Shown: positions 9,897 to 19,608, numbered from the stretch's first letter. The stretch: DNA of 64,000 nucleotides from REEB95 sp963810055 (GCA_963810055.1 CAWEME010000001.1:1-64000); one strand, 5' to 3'. The notes: generated by a model not told the origin, from the sequence alone. Translations and numbers: made by a program.

Positions 9897-11306
9897 TCAG
9901 ACGCTGTAATACATCTCGAACTCGATCGGGTGCGGCGTGTGCTCGAACTTGTGGACTTCCTCCATCTTCAGGTCGATGTAGGATTCCAGGAAGTCCTTGG
10001 TGAACACGTCGCCCTTCAACAGGAAGGCGTGGTCGGCCTGGAGATGGCCGATGGCCTCGCGCAAGGAACCGCACACGGTCGGCACGCCCTTCAGCTCCTC
10101 GGGCGGCAGGTCGTAGAGGTTCTTGTCGATCGGCTGGCCGGGATTGATCTTGTTCTGGATGCCGTCGAGTCCGGCCATCAGCATCGCCGCGAAACCCAGA
10201 TAGGGATTGGCCGCGGGGTCGGGGAAACGGACCTCGACGCGCTTGGCCTTGGGGCTCGAGACGATCGGGATGCGGCACGAGGCCGAACGGTTGCGGGCCG
10301 AATAGGCCAGCAGCACCGGCGCCTCGAAACCGGGGATCAGGCGCTTGTAGCTGTTGGTCGTCGGATTGGTGAAGGCGTTGATCGCCTTGGCGTGCTTGAT
10401 GATGCCGCCGATGTAGTGGAGCGCCAGCTCCGACAGATCGGCGTAGCCCGAACCCGCGAACAGCGGCTTGCCGCCTTTCCACACCGATTGATGGGTGTGC
10501 ATGCCGGAGCCGTTGTCGCCTTTGATCGGCTTGGGCATGAAGGTCGCGGTCTTGCCGTATTGCTGCGCCACCATCATCACGACGTATTTGTAGATCTGCA
10601 TATTGTCGGCGGTGGTTACCAGGGTCGAAAACTCGAAGCCCAGCTCGTGCTGCGCCGGCGCCACTTCGTGGTGGTGCTTCTCGACCTTCAGGCCCATCTC
10701 GCTCATGGTCGAAAGCATCTCGGAGCGCAGATCGTAGGTGCTGTCGACCGGCGGCATCGGGAAATATCCGCCCTTGATCGGCGGGCGGTGGCCGGGATTG
10801 CCGTCGGGCAGCTTGCGGTCGCTATAATACGGGCCTTCCTCGCTGTCGACCGAATACATCTGCGTTTCCATCGTCGACTTGTAGCGCACGTCGTCGAACA
10901 CGAAGAACTCGGCCTCGGGACCGAAATACGCCTTGTCGCCGATGCCGGAGGACGCCATGTACTTCTCCGCCTTCTTGGCGATCGAACGCGGGCAGCGCAC
11001 ATAGGGCTGGCCGGTCAGCGGTTCATGGGTATCGCAGAACAGCGATATCGTGGTCTGGGCGCAGAACGGGTCGAGGATCGCGGTGGAGAAATCCGGCATC
11101 AACAGCATGTCGCTTTCGTTGATAGCCTTCCAGCCGGCGATCGACGAACCGTCAAACGCCACGCCGCCGGCCAGGAAGTCGGGATTGATGGCCTTGACGT
11201 GGTAGCTCAAGTGCTGCCACTTGCCGCGCGGATCGGTGAATCGGAAATCGACGTACTTGGCGTCGTGTTCCTTGATCATATCCATGATTTTTTTCGGATC
11301 GGACAT
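9897..11306 (-). CDS. glnA: Glutamine synthetase type I
   Basis: This 469-residue enzyme condenses ammonia with glutamate at the cost of ATP, the main entry of nitrogen into metabolism. The beta-Grasp N-terminus (KYVDFRFTDPRGKWQHL), the catalytic blocks GPEAEFFVFD, NGSGMHTHQS and the Asn/Arg-rich NRSASCRIP are intact. NLYDLPPEE contains the Tyr adenylylated by GlnE in this class, so activity is probably shut down by adenylylation in nitrogen excess. It lies 75 bases after glnB on the same strand, the usual glnBA operon, and ends in a strong terminator. Confidence 0.97.
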   Translation of the reverse strand: MSDPKKIMDMIKEHDAKYVDFRFTDPRGKWQHLSYHVKAINPDFLAGGVAFDGSSIAGWKAINESDMLLMPDFSTAILDPFCAQTTISLFCDTHEPLTGQPYVRCPRSIAKKAEKYMASSGIGDKAYFGPEAEFFVFDDVRYKSTMETQMYSVDSEEGPYYSDRKLPDGNPGHRPPIKGGYFPMPPVDSTYDLRSEMLSTMSEMGLKVEKHHHEVAPAQHELGFEFSTLVTTADNMQIYKYVVMMVAQQYGKTATFMPKPIKGDNGSGMHTHQSVWKGGKPLFAGSGYADLSELALHYIGGIIKHAKAINAFTNPTTNSYKRLIPGFEAPVLLAYSARNRSASCRIPIVSSPKAKRVEVRFPDPAANPYLGFAAMLMAGLDGIQNKINPGQPIDKNLYDLPPEELKGVPTVCGSLREAIGHLQADHAFLLKGDVFTKDFLESYIDLKMEEVHKFEHTPHPIEFEMYYSV

Positions 11307-11381
11307 CGGCTCTCAGTCTCCCCTTGTTGTGCCTTCCGCTCGCCGGTTTTTCCCCCGCAAGCGCAAAGACGATTCACGGAA

Positions 11382-11720
11382 CTAGATGGCGTCGGTTCCC
11401 CGCTCGCCGGTACGAATTCGGATCGCCTCCTCGATGGAGGAGACGAAAATCTTGCCGTCGCCGATGCGGCCGGTATGGGCGGCGTGCTGGATCGCCTCGA
11501 TGGCGCGCGAAACCAGGGCGTCGTCCATCACCACCTCGATTTTGACCTTGGGCAGGAAATCGACGACGTATTCCGCCCCGCGGTAAAGCTCGGTATGGCC
11601 TTTCTGCCGTCCGAATCCCTTGGCCTCGGTGACGGTGATGCCCTGAATCCCGACTTCATGAAGCGCTTCCTTAACTTCATCGAGCTTGAAGGGCTTGATG
11701 ATCGCCTCGATTTTCTTCAT
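11382..11720 (-). CDS. glnB: Nitrogen regulatory protein PII
   Basis: This 112-residue trimeric signal protein senses 2-oxoglutarate and ATP/ADP and controls GlnE and NtrB. GRQKGHTELYRGAEY forms the T-loop, with Tyr51 the uridylylation site of GlnD. The C-terminal block VSSIEEAIRIRTGERG is the second PII signature. I start at the ATG at 11720 (MKKIEAII), as in all family members, rather than six codons upstream. Position before glnA makes it GlnB rather than GlnK, which usually sits by amtB. A sigma-54-like promoter lies about 90 bases upstream. Confidence 0.96.
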   Translation of the reverse strand: MKKIEAIIKPFKLDEVKEALHEVGIQGITVTEAKGFGRQKGHTELYRGAEYVVDFLPKVKIEVVMDDALVSRAIEAIQHAAHTGRIGDGKIFVSSIEEAIRIRTGERGTDAI

Positions 11721-11809
11721 GGGTTTCCGCCTTTGCATTCATCTGCATTTATCGCGCAGCTGGCGACGACCACCCGGCCGCCTTCTTTCTGGCTTTCTGG
11801 AGAGGGTAA

Positions 11810-11825
11810 AGCACGAGCCATGCCA
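11810..11825 (-). promoter_or_regulatory. Sigma-54 (-24/-12) promoter candidate for glnBA
   Basis: On the minus strand the sequence reads TGGCATGGCTCGTGCT. It keeps the invariant GG and GC with exactly 10 bases between them, close to the consensus TGGCAC-N5-TTGCA. It lies about 90 bases before the glnB start. In proteobacteria glnBA transcription is classically driven by RpoN with NtrC. No NtrC site was confirmed by eye. Confidence 0.65.
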
Positions 11826-11925
11826 GCCTGCGATGCCAAGGCTCGATAAAGCGCTAGAGCCTGAAAAGCAAGCGAAACTGGCCGATTTTGCACAGAAAAT
11901 GGGCAGTGATGCCTAGGATGTGACC

Positions 11926-13137
11926 CTAGGATATTGCTGGGGCGCGGCGCGTGATTCCCTGGCGGGTCAGCCAGATGCCGATTCGGGTCATGGCTTCCTC
12001 GATTGCCTCGTTGCTCGCCGCGTAAGAGAACCGCAGATAGCCTTCGCCATAGGCGCCGAAACTGGTGCCGGCGACGGTGGCCACGCCCGCTTCATCCAGC
12101 AGGCGGGTTTCGAGCTGTTTGGCGGTGAAGCCGGTGCCGGCAATGTTGGGAAAGGCGTAGAAGGCGCCGCCCGGGGTGGCGCAGCGGAAACCCGGCAGCT
12201 TGTTCAGGGCCGCGACGATGATCCGGCGGCGTTCGGCGAAGGCCTCGACCATGCGGTTGATCTCGTTGCGCCTTCCGGTGAGCGCGGCGATCCCGGCGAA
12301 TTGCGCGGCGGCGTTGACGCAGGAATGGCAATTGATGGCGAGCCGTTCGGCATGGGGGAACAAGGTCTCGGGCCAGACGCCGTAACCCAGCCGCCAGCCG
12401 GTCATCGCATAGGTCTTGCTCCAGCCGTCGAGCAGGATGACGCGGTCCTTGAGCGAGGGATAGGAGAGCAGGCTCACATGCCGGGCGCCGTCATAGAGAA
12501 TCTCGCCATAGATCTCGTCGCTCAAGACCGCCACCTGCGGATGGCGTTCGAGCCCGGCCGCCAGCTTGTCGAACTCGCTTTTCGGCACGACCCCGCCGGT
12601 CGGATTGGCCGGGCTGTTGAGGATCATCAGCCGGGTGCGCGGCGAAATCTTGGCCAGCACCTCTTCGGCGCTGAAGGAGAAGCCCTTGTCTTCGTGCAGA
12701 TCGATCGGCACCGGGGAAGCGCCCGAGAAGCGGATGACGCTCTCGTAAATCGGAAAGCCGGGATTGGGATAGAGGATCTCGGCGCCTTCCTCGCCGAACA
12801 TCATGATGGCGAAGAACATGGTCACCTTGCCGCCCGGCACCACCAGCACGGCGCCGGGCGAAACCTCGACGCCGTGGCGGCGGCGGAGATCGGCCGCGAC
12901 CGCTTCGCGTAAGGGCAAAATCCCGTTGGCCGGGGTATAGCCGTGATGGCCCTCGGCGAGCGCGCGTTGCGCGGCTTCAACAATATGCGGCGGGGTTTGG
13001 AAATCGGGCTGGCCGATGCCGAGATTGATGATCGAGCGGCCCTGCGCCTCGAGCGCCTTGGCGCGCGCCAGCACTTCGAAGGCGCTTTCGGTGCCGAGCC
13101 GGGCCATGCGGCCGGCCAAGGCGAGGCTGGATTTCAT
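11926..13137 (-). CDS. PLP-dependent class I aminotransferase
   Basis: This 403-residue fold-type I aminotransferase belongs to the aspartate aminotransferase 1-gamma-like group. NLGIGQPDFQTP starts the N-terminal arm, NSPANPTGG contacts the pyridine side, SDEIYGEI holds the Asp and Tyr that bind PLP, and DGWSKTYAMTGWRLGY contains the Schiff-base Lys and the phosphate-binding Arg. The amino donor could be aspartate, alanine or an aromatic amino acid; the sequence alone does not tell. It stands as a single gene between glnB and a small membrane protein. Confidence 0.88.
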   Translation of the reverse strand: MKSSLALAGRMARLGTESAFEVLARAKALEAQGRSIINLGIGQPDFQTPPHIVEAAQRALAEGHHGYTPANGILPLREAVAADLRRRHGVEVSPGAVLVVPGGKVTMFFAIMMFGEEGAEILYPNPGFPIYESVIRFSGASPVPIDLHEDKGFSFSAEEVLAKISPRTRLMILNSPANPTGGVVPKSEFDKLAAGLERHPQVAVLSDEIYGEILYDGARHVSLLSYPSLKDRVILLDGWSKTYAMTGWRLGYGVWPETLFPHAERLAINCHSCVNAAAQFAGIAALTGRRNEINRMVEAFAERRRIIVAALNKLPGFRCATPGGAFYAFPNIAGTGFTAKQLETRLLDEAGVATVAGTSFGAYGEGYLRFSYAASNEAIEEAMTRIGIWLTRQGITRRAPAIS

Positions 13138-13178
13138 GCCGCCATTCTATACCGCGCCCGGGGCGCGGTGGAACGCGG

Positions 13179-13586
13179 CTAAAACGGGCGCGACGGCGAA
13201 GACGGCGGCCGCCGGGTGCGCGCCGCGGTGGTGTTATAGGCTTCGATCAGCAGAGCGGCGATGACCAGGACGGCCACCGTGCCGGCCAGGCCCAATCCCA
13301 TCTCGTGCAGCCGGACCCACAGCGCGTAAAAGGCGCCGGCGCCGTCGAGCCGGCGCAGCACCGGGCTCTCGGCCAGATTGATGGCCAGCAGCACGAGCCA
13401 GAACGGCCACAGCCGCAGCATGTGGCGGCGGAAACGCAACCGCGTCGCCTTCCAGCGGTAGAGCCGGTCGCCCGCCGCCCACGGGGATGGAACGGCGATG
13501 CCGGCGGAAAGGCCGGGGGAAAGGGTTGAACGCTGCAACTCTGCCTCCACGGCGGAGGTATCCGCCGGATTGAAGAATTTCTCCAA
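13179..13586 (-). CDS. Small putative membrane protein
   Basis: This 135-residue protein has a basic N-terminal half with Arg-rich stretches, one hydrophobic segment around residues 58-72 and a second around residues 95-112, and a Ser/Arg/Pro tail. The frame begins at a TTG codon; no ATG precedes it in frame. I do not recognise the family. The gene runs in the same direction as the aminotransferase, 41 bases upstream of it. Being GC-rich with a long open opposite strand, it is less certain than its neighbours. Confidence 0.5.
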   Translation of the reverse strand: MEKFFNPADTSAVEAELQRSTLSPGLSAGIAVPSPWAAGDRLYRWKATRLRFRRHMLRLWPFWLVLLAINLAESPVLRRLDGAGAFYALWVRLHEMGLGLAGTVAVLVIAALLIEAYNTTAARTRRPPSSPSRPF

Positions 13587-13722
13587 AATGCTTGGTAAAT
13601 GTCAAACGAATTCTTGGAATTACAAGTAATTCCTGAAGATGGTTAATGTAATTCGAGACCGGGTTAATCAAACCCAACGCGCCGTCTTGGCGCAGACCGG
13701 GATCGAGGCGGAAAAGAGAGAA

Positions 13723-13800
13723 TGGGGCGAGTGACCGGATTCGAACCGGCGACATCCAGAATCACAATCTGGCGCTCTAACCAACTGAGCTACACCCGCC
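13723..13800 (-). tRNA. tRNA-His (GTG)
   Basis: The minus strand folds as a full tRNA. The anticodon loop TTGTGAT gives anticodon GTG, and the D-arm (AGCTCAGTTGG), T-loop (TTCGAAT) and an encoded CCA end are present. The base at 13800 is a template-encoded G-1 facing discriminator C73, giving the 8-pair acceptor stem of ordinary bacterial tRNA-His. Confidence 0.95.
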
Positions 13801-13906
13801 GCACTTGCGCTGGTACAGCCTTGCCCCTTAAGCGTCAAGCGGATCAACCGTTCAGCCTCGCCGCTTGGTAAGCTCTCATGGGATGGTTACCAGGCAAGGT
13901 CAAGCC

Positions 13907-15404
13907 ATGCAGCCTTACGACAACGCCCTGCTGACGTCCGCCGAGATGGGGGCGGCCGACCGCGCCGCGCAGGAAAGCGGGGTCGCCTCGCTCGCGCTGA
14001 TGGAAGCGGCCGGCCGCGCCGTCGCCGATGCGGTGTTGCGCCGCTGGTCGCAGCGCCCGGTTGCCGTGCTGTGCGGGCCGGGGAATAACGGCGGCGACGG
14101 CTTCGCCGCGGCGCGGCGGCTGCAAGCCGCCGGCTGGAAGGTGCGGCTCGGCCTGCTGGGCGCGCAGGGCGAGCTCAAGGGCGACGCCAAGGAGATGGCC
14201 GGGCGCTGGCAGGGCGAGATCGAACCCTTGGGCCCGGATCTCCTCGACGGCGCGGGCCTGGCGATCGACGCCATTTTCGGCGCCGGCCTCGCCCGTCCGC
14301 TGCAAGGCGAAGCGCGCGCGACCGTCGAGGCGCTGGCCAAGAGCGGCCTGCCCAGCGTCGCCGTCGACGTGCCGAGCGGCCTCGACGGAACCTCGGGCGA
14401 AGTGCGCGGGATCGCGGCGCTGGCCGCCGTCACCGTCACCTTCTTCCGCAAGAAACCGGGCCATCTGCTGATGCCCGGCCGCATGCTGTGCGGCGAGATC
14501 GAAGTGGCCGATATCGGCATCCCGGCCAGCGTGCTCGACCGCATCAAGCCCAAGAGCTTCGAAAACGGCCTGCCCTTGTGGCTCGCGCAATATCCCTGGC
14601 CGCGTCCCGACGGCCACAAATACGGCCGCGGCCATGTTTTGGTGCTGGGCGGCCGGGACATGACCGGCGCTTCGCGGCTGGCCGCGCGCGCGGCGCAGCG
14701 CGCGGGGGCGGGGCTGGTGACGGTGGCGGCGCCGGCCAAGAGCTGGCCGGTTTATGCCGCTGCGCTCGAAAGCGTGCTGGTGGCGCGTCTGGCGTGCGCG
14801 GCGGATTACGCCAAGCTGCTCAAGGATTCGCGCTTGAACGCGCTGTTGCTCGGCCCCGGCGCGGGCGTGAACCGCGACACAAGAGGCCAGGTGCTGGCGG
14901 CGCTCAAGACCAGGCGCGCCACCGTGCTCGACGCCGACGCGCTCACCTGTTTTTCCGGCGAGGCCAAGGCGCTGTTCAAGGCCATATCCGGGCCTTGCGT
15001 GCTGACGCCGCATGAGGGCGAGTTCGCGCGGATCTTTTCGCTCAAGGGCGACAAGATCGAACGTACCCGGCAAGCGGCCAAGGCAGAGCAAGACGGTGGT
15101 GCTGCTCAAGGGCGCCGACACGGTGATCGCCTCGCCCGACGGCTTGGCCGCGATCAACGCCAACGCGCCCGCCGACCTCGCCACCGGCGGCAGCGGCGAC
15201 GTGCTGGCGGGGTTGATCACCGGATTGCTGGCGCAGGGCATGGACGCGTTCGCCGCTGCCGGCGCGGCGGCGTGGCTCCATGGCGAGGCCGCCCAGCTTT
15301 CCGGTCCCGGCCTGGTTCCCGAGGATTTGCTCGCAGCCTTGCCCATGGTGCTGCGCCGGCTCAAGGCGGTGGCGGGCTTGCCAAAGACCGAGTCTTCGCG
15401 GTAA
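13907..15404 (+). CDS. nnr: Bifunctional NAD(P)H-hydrate epimerase/dehydratase (one frame break)
   Basis: This enzyme repairs damaged NADH and NADPH hydrates. The N-terminal epimerase half carries GPGNNGGDGFAAARRL and VDVPSGLDG. The C-terminal ADP-dependent dehydratase carries KYGRGHVLVLGG, LDADALT, LTPHEGEF and ATGGSGDVLAG. The reading frame shifts by +1 between about 15076 and 15092, just before KTVVLLKGADT. Removing one base gives 498 residues, a normal Nnr length. I start at ATG 13907 (MQPYDNALL); an ATG 14 codons upstream adds an unlike lead. Malonyl-CoA decarboxylase follows after 11 bases, and without the break correction the two genes read as one long frame. Confidence 0.9.
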
Positions 15405-15415
15405 GCGGGCGGGGC

Positions 15416-16834
15416 ATGAGCGAACGCACCGGGTTCCTCGACCGCATCACCAACCTGGGCGGGTCTTTGCGCGGAGCGTGGCGCGACATCGCCGCCTCGG
15501 CGCGCGGCATGATCGGCCATCAGCCGCGCCCGGAATTGTCGCGCGAGGACGCGGAACGGGTGCGGCGTCAGCTGCGCGATTGCCTCGACGGCAAGGGCGG
15601 CGAGGTTTCGGCCCGGGCCCGGGCGGCATCGCTGGGGCGCACCTATCTCGCGCTCAACGCCGCCGGCCGCGAACGCTTCCTGCGCATCATCGCCGAGGAA
15701 TTCGACATCGACCACGGCGCGGTGGGAGCTCTGGCGGCGCGGCTCCAATCCGCCCCCGACGATTTCGAGCGCCGCAAGCTCGAACGCGAGTTGCGCCAGG
15801 CGCTCGAGCCGCCGCGCCTCAAGCTCCTGACCCAATTCAACGCGCTGCCCGAAGGCGTCAAGTTCCTGGTCGACATGCGCGCCGAATTGATGCCGCTGGC
15901 CCGGCACGACGATGCGCTGCAATCGCTCGAAGGCGATCTCAAGGGCCTGCTGACCAACTGGTTCGATGAGGGCTTCCTCGAGGTCCGGCGCATCACCTGG
16001 GAGGCGCCCGCCGCGCTCCTGGAAAGGCTGATGAAATACGAGGCGGTGCACGAAATCCGCAGCTGGGCCGATTTGAAGAACCGGCTCGAGGCCGACCGGC
16101 GCTGCTTCGCTTATTTCCATCCGCGCATGCCGCAGGAGCCGCTGATCTTCGTCGAGGTGGCGCTGACCCAGGGCATGGCGGACAACGTGCAGTCGTTGCT
16201 CGACGAGAACGCCCCTCTGGGCAATCCGGCCGCGGCCGACACCGCGATCTTCTACTCGATTTCCAACTGCCAGCGCGGCCTGTGGGGCATCAGCTTCGGC
16301 GATTTCCTCATCAAGCGCGTGGTCGACCATCTCGCCGCCGAGCTGCCGCACCTCAAGACCTACGCCACACTGTCGCCGATTCCCGGCTTCCGCGCCTGGC
16401 TCGAAAAACGCCTGCCCGAAGAAGGCGACGATCTGCTCACCGCGGAGGAACACGCCGCGATCGCCTCCATCCCCGGGCACAGCCGGCGCGGCTTCGCCCA
16501 GTTGCTGGCGCAGCCCGATTGGCAGGACGACATGGCCGTGTTGCAGGCGGTGAGGGCGCCGCTGATCCGGTTGTGCGCGCGTTATCTCCTGACCGAGACC
16601 ACGCCCGAAGGCCGCGTGCTCGATCCGGTGGCGCATTTCCACTTGAGCAACGGCGCCCGGATGGAGCGGCTCAACTGGCGCGGCGATCTTTCGGCCAAGG
16701 GCTTCCAGCAATCCTACGGGCTGATGATCAATTACCTCTATCGCCTAGGAGACATTGAGCAAAATCACGAGGCCTATACCGGCGAGGGCCGGGTCGCCGC
16801 CGCGGCGACGATTTCGCGTCTGGTCAATGACTGA
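15416..16834 (+). CDS. Malonyl-CoA decarboxylase
   Basis: This 472-residue enzyme converts malonyl-CoA to acetyl-CoA and CO2. An all-helical N-terminal part (about residues 1-160) is followed by the GNAT-like catalytic domain. The catalytic Ser lies in FYSISNCQRGL and the catalytic His in PVAHFHLSNGA, both conserved in human and bacterial MCD. The C-terminal SYGLMINYLY block also matches. No peroxisomal or signal sequence is present, so it acts in the cytoplasm, either in malonate use or to remove excess malonyl-CoA. No malonate transporter or matA/matB partner is visible. It probably shares a transcript with nnr. Confidence 0.93.
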   Translation: MSERTGFLDRITNLGGSLRGAWRDIAASARGMIGHQPRPELSREDAERVRRQLRDCLDGKGGEVSARARAASLGRTYLALNAAGRERFLRIIAEEFDIDHGAVGALAARLQSAPDDFERRKLERELRQALEPPRLKLLTQFNALPEGVKFLVDMRAELMPLARHDDALQSLEGDLKGLLTNWFDEGFLEVRRITWEAPAALLERLMKYEAVHEIRSWADLKNRLEADRRCFAYFHPRMPQEPLIFVEVALTQGMADNVQSLLDENAPLGNPAAADTAIFYSISNCQRGLWGISFGDFLIKRVVDHLAAELPHLKTYATLSPIPGFRAWLEKRLPEEGDDLLTAEEHAAIASIPGHSRRGFAQLLAQPDWQDDMAVLQAVRAPLIRLCARYLLTETTPEGRVLDPVAHFHLSNGARMERLNWRGDLSAKGFQQSYGLMINYLYRLGDIEQNHEAYTGEGRVAAAATISRLVND

Positions 16835-16967
16835 TAAATGACAGAAACGCCGTGAAACTCGTTGATTTTGAGCACAAAATCTGCTTTTAATTAACCGAGA
16901 GATATCCCCAACCGCTTGTGGATGAATCCAGCGGCTGAAAAATCAAGACACGACTGGGGATCAAAAA

Positions 16968-17249
16968 GTGGGGGCCGGCGTGGCGATTGATCGGTCGATT
17001 TTCAATTTCTGGGCGCAACGCCGGCGCGAGCCGGTCGAGGTGAAGGCGGGCGACCGTTTCTGCCGCAGACGGCGCGACAAGGTGCTGGAAACCGCCTCGG
17101 TCATGGAACTACGGCCCGATCCGCTCGGCATTCCCCATGTCCATTTCCGCCTGACCTTCGAGGAACCCGCCATCGGCCGGGTCGAGGGCGGCAAACGCGT
17201 GCTGGCGCTCAATTCCTTCGTCGAGGCCTACCACCAGCGCCTGTCCTGA
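16968..17249 (+). CDS. Small hypothetical protein
   Basis: This 93-residue protein starts at GTG 16968 (or GTG 16980). It contains a basic stretch FCRRRRDKVLETASV and a short beta-rich block GIPHVHFRLTFEEP. It has no signal peptide or membrane segment. It resembles short conserved hypothetical proteins of alphaproteobacteria, but I cannot name a family. It is a single gene between malonyl-CoA decarboxylase and tRNA-Leu. Confidence 0.6.
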   Translation: MGAGVAIDRSIFNFWAQRRREPVEVKAGDRFCRRRRDKVLETASVMELRPDPLGIPHVHFRLTFEEPAIGRVEGGKRVLALNSFVEAYHQRLS

Positions 17250-17352
17250 AGCCCGGGTCCGCCGATTCCCGGGCCTGCCGGGCACGGCCTGTTCCCCTCT
17301 CCGGAACCCTATGCTATGAAGCCGCCCGCATGGCGAGCGGACGCGTCCGGGC

Positions 17353-17437
17353 GCGGGCGTGGCGGAATTGGCAGACGCACTGGATTTAGGTTCCAGCGAC
17401 GAAAGTCGTGGGGGTTCAAATCCCTCCGCCCGCACCA
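17353..17437 (+). tRNA. tRNA-Leu (TAG)
   Basis: This 85-base class II tRNA has acceptor arms GCGGGCG and CGCCCGC, anticodon loop ATTTAGG giving TAG, a long variable arm (CGACGAAAGTCG), T-loop TTCAAAT and an encoded ACCA end. It reads CUA and related leucine codons. It lies 52 bases before tig. Confidence 0.96.
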
Positions 17438-17488
17438 GTCCGGATCTTGAGACAGAACGAACGTGAAAAGGGTCTAAGTTTTAATATT

Positions 17489-18936
17489 ATGCAAGTGACA
17501 GAAACCAGCGCCGCTGGATTGAAGCACGAATTCACCGTGGTGGTGGCCGCTTCCGACATCGAGCGGCAGATCCAAGACCGGCTCACCGAGATCGGACGCT
17601 CGGTGCGGCTGCCGGGATTCCGTCCCGGCAAGGCGCCGATCTCGGTGCTGAAGAAACGCTACGGCCCTTCGGTGCTGGGCGAGGTGGTGGAGCGCGCGGT
17701 CAACGACAGCTCCAGCGCCGCCATCCGCGAGCGCAATCTGCGCCCGGCGCTGCAGCCCAAGATCGAGATCGTCTCCTTCAACGAGGGCAAGGACCTCGAA
17801 TACAAGCTCGCGGTCGAGGTGCTGCCCGAAATCGCGCCCATCGATTTCGCCGCGATCCAGCTCGAGCGCTGGAAACCCGATGTCGCGGACAAGGAGATCG
17901 ACGAGGCGCTGGAGCGCATCGCCAAGCAGCAGCGCAAGAGCGAGAAGGTGGAGCGCGAAGCCAAGACCGGCGACATCGTGGCGATCGATTTCAAGGGCAC
18001 GGTCGGTGGCGTGGCCTTCCCCGGCGGCAGCGCCGAGAACTACATGCTCGAATTGGGTTCGGGCCGCTTCATCCCCGGCTTCGAGGACCAGCTCGCCGGA
18101 TCCAAGGCGGGCGAGGCGCGCAGCGTCGCGGTCACTTTTCCGGCGGATTACGGCAACGCCGAGCTGGCCGGCAAGGCGGCCGAATTCGCCGTCACCGTCC
18201 GCGAGGTGCGCGAGACTGGTGCCGCAGGCGATCGACGAATCGCTCGCCGCGGCGGTCGGCATGGAAAATCTGGCGGAGCTGCGCAAGGCCGTGCGCGAGC
18301 GGGTGGAGCGCGAATACGCCGCGATATCCCGGAGCAAGCTCAAGCGCGAATTGCTCGACATCCTGGCCGAAAAGCAGAAATTTCCCGTGCCCGAGGGCAT
18401 GCTGCAAATCGAGTTCGACCAGCTCTGGCGCGAGATCGAGGCCGAGCGCAAACGCGCCAAGGATGCGGGCGAGCCCGATCCCGAATGCGGACAAAAGCGA
18501 CGAGGAATTGAAGGCCGAATGCCGCGCCTTGGCCGAGCGGCGGGTGCGGTTGGGGCTGCTGTTGAACGAGGTCGGCCGCGCCAACAACATCACGGTCGCG
18601 CCCGAAGAGGTGAATCGCGCGGTGGTCGAACGCGCGCGCGGCTTCCCCGGCCGGGAGCGGGAAGTGCTAGACTTGTACCGCAACAATCCGCAGGCGCTGG
18701 ACAGTCTCAAGGCGCCGATTCTCGAGGAGAAGGTGGTCGATTTCATCTTTGAGATGGCCAAGGTGACCGATCGCACGGTCAAGGCCGAGGAACTGGTCGC
18801 CGCGGTGAATGAAGCAGCCGAAACGCCCGCCGCCGCCGAAGGATCGGACGAGGCCGGAGCGGACAAGGAAGGCGCGGACAAGGGCAAGCGCAAGGCCAAA
18901 GGCGGCAAAAGCAAGAAACCGAAGAGCAAGAGTTAA
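17489..18936 (+). CDS. tig: Trigger factor (two frame breaks)
   Basis: Trigger factor is the ribosome-bound chaperone and prolyl isomerase that meets nascent chains at the exit tunnel. The ribosome-binding motif LPGFRPGKAPISV is visible near residue 40, the FKBP domain (GDIVAIDFKGTV, GSGRFIPGFEDQL) lies around 160-245, and the C-terminal helical arms follow. The frame shifts +1 at about 18213-18222 and again +1 at about 18478-18490, where one extra C turns DPNADKSDEE out of frame. Correcting both gives 481 residues, normal size. The tail is Lys/Gly/Ala-rich, as in many alphaproteobacteria. The clpP gene follows after 27 bases. Confidence 0.93.
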
Positions 18937-18963
18937 CGAGGGGCGGGGCAAGGAGAGACCAAA

Positions 18964-19608
18964 ATGGAAAAAGACCCCTTCGAGCAATACATGAACACGC
19001 TCGTGCCGATGGTGGTGGAACAGACCAACCGCGGCGAACGCGCCTACGACATCTATTCCCGGCTGCTCAAGGAGCGGATCATCTTCCTGGTGGGCCCGGT
19101 CAACGACATGGTGGCGAGCCTGATCTGCGCCCAGCTGCTGTTCCTCGAATCCGAGAACCCGTCGAAGGACGTCTCGCTTTATATCAATACGCCGGGCGGC
19201 GTCGTCACCTCGGGCCTCGCGATCTACGACACCATGCAATACATTCGTCCGAACATCGCCACCGTCTGCATCGGCCAGGCGGCCTCGATGGGCTCGCTGC
19301 TGCTGACCGCCGGGGCCAAGGGCAAACGGGTGGCCTTGCCGCATGCCAGCATCATGGTGCACCAGCCCTCGGGCGGCTTCCAGGGGCAGGCCTCGGACAT
19401 CGAAATCCACGCCAAGGAGATCCTGCGGACCCGCGCGCGTCTCAACCAAATTTACATGAAGCATACCGGGCAGCGGGAAGATGCCATCGCCGATGCGCTC
19501 GAACGGGACAAGTTCATGACCGCGGACGAGGCCAAGGCCTTCGGCCTGATCGACGAGGTCATGGTCAACCGCCCGCCCGCGCCGACGGATGAAAAGCCGC
19601 GCAGCTAG
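18964..19608 (+). CDS. clpP: ATP-dependent Clp protease proteolytic subunit
   Basis: This 214-residue serine peptidase assembles into the two-ring ClpP chamber that degrades proteins unfolded by ClpX or ClpA. The catalytic triad is Ser108 (GQAASMGS), His133 (IMVHQPSGG) and Asp182 (ERDKFMT). The N-terminal loop region with VEQTNRGERAYDIYSRLL is standard. ATG 18964 follows a purine-rich ribosome site. It sits between tig and clpX, the widely conserved order. Confidence 0.98.
   Translation: MEKDPFEQYMNTLVPMVVEQTNRGERAYDIYSRLLKERIIFLVGPVNDMVASLICAQLLFLESENPSKDVSLYINTPGGVVTSGLAIYDTMQYIRPNIATVCIGQAASMGSLLLTAGAKGKRVALPHASIMVHQPSGGFQGQASDIEIHAKEILRTRARLNQIYMKHTGQREDAIADALERDKFMTADEAKAFGLIDEVMVNRPPAPTDEKPRS

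Noticed and set aside
11912..11930. CCTAGG ... CCTAGG inverted repeat near the aminotransferase stop as a terminator
   Set aside because: The 6-bp stem is short and no T-run follows in either direction.
13844..16711. A 955-codon minus-strand frame opposite nnr and malonyl-CoA decarboxylase
   Set aside because: Antisense shadow of two recognised enzymes; composition is low-complexity and no family matches.
13907..16834. Genuine Nnr-malonyl-CoA decarboxylase fusion
   Set aside because: The joined frame skips the conserved dehydratase end, which is intact in the next frame with its own stop at 15404.
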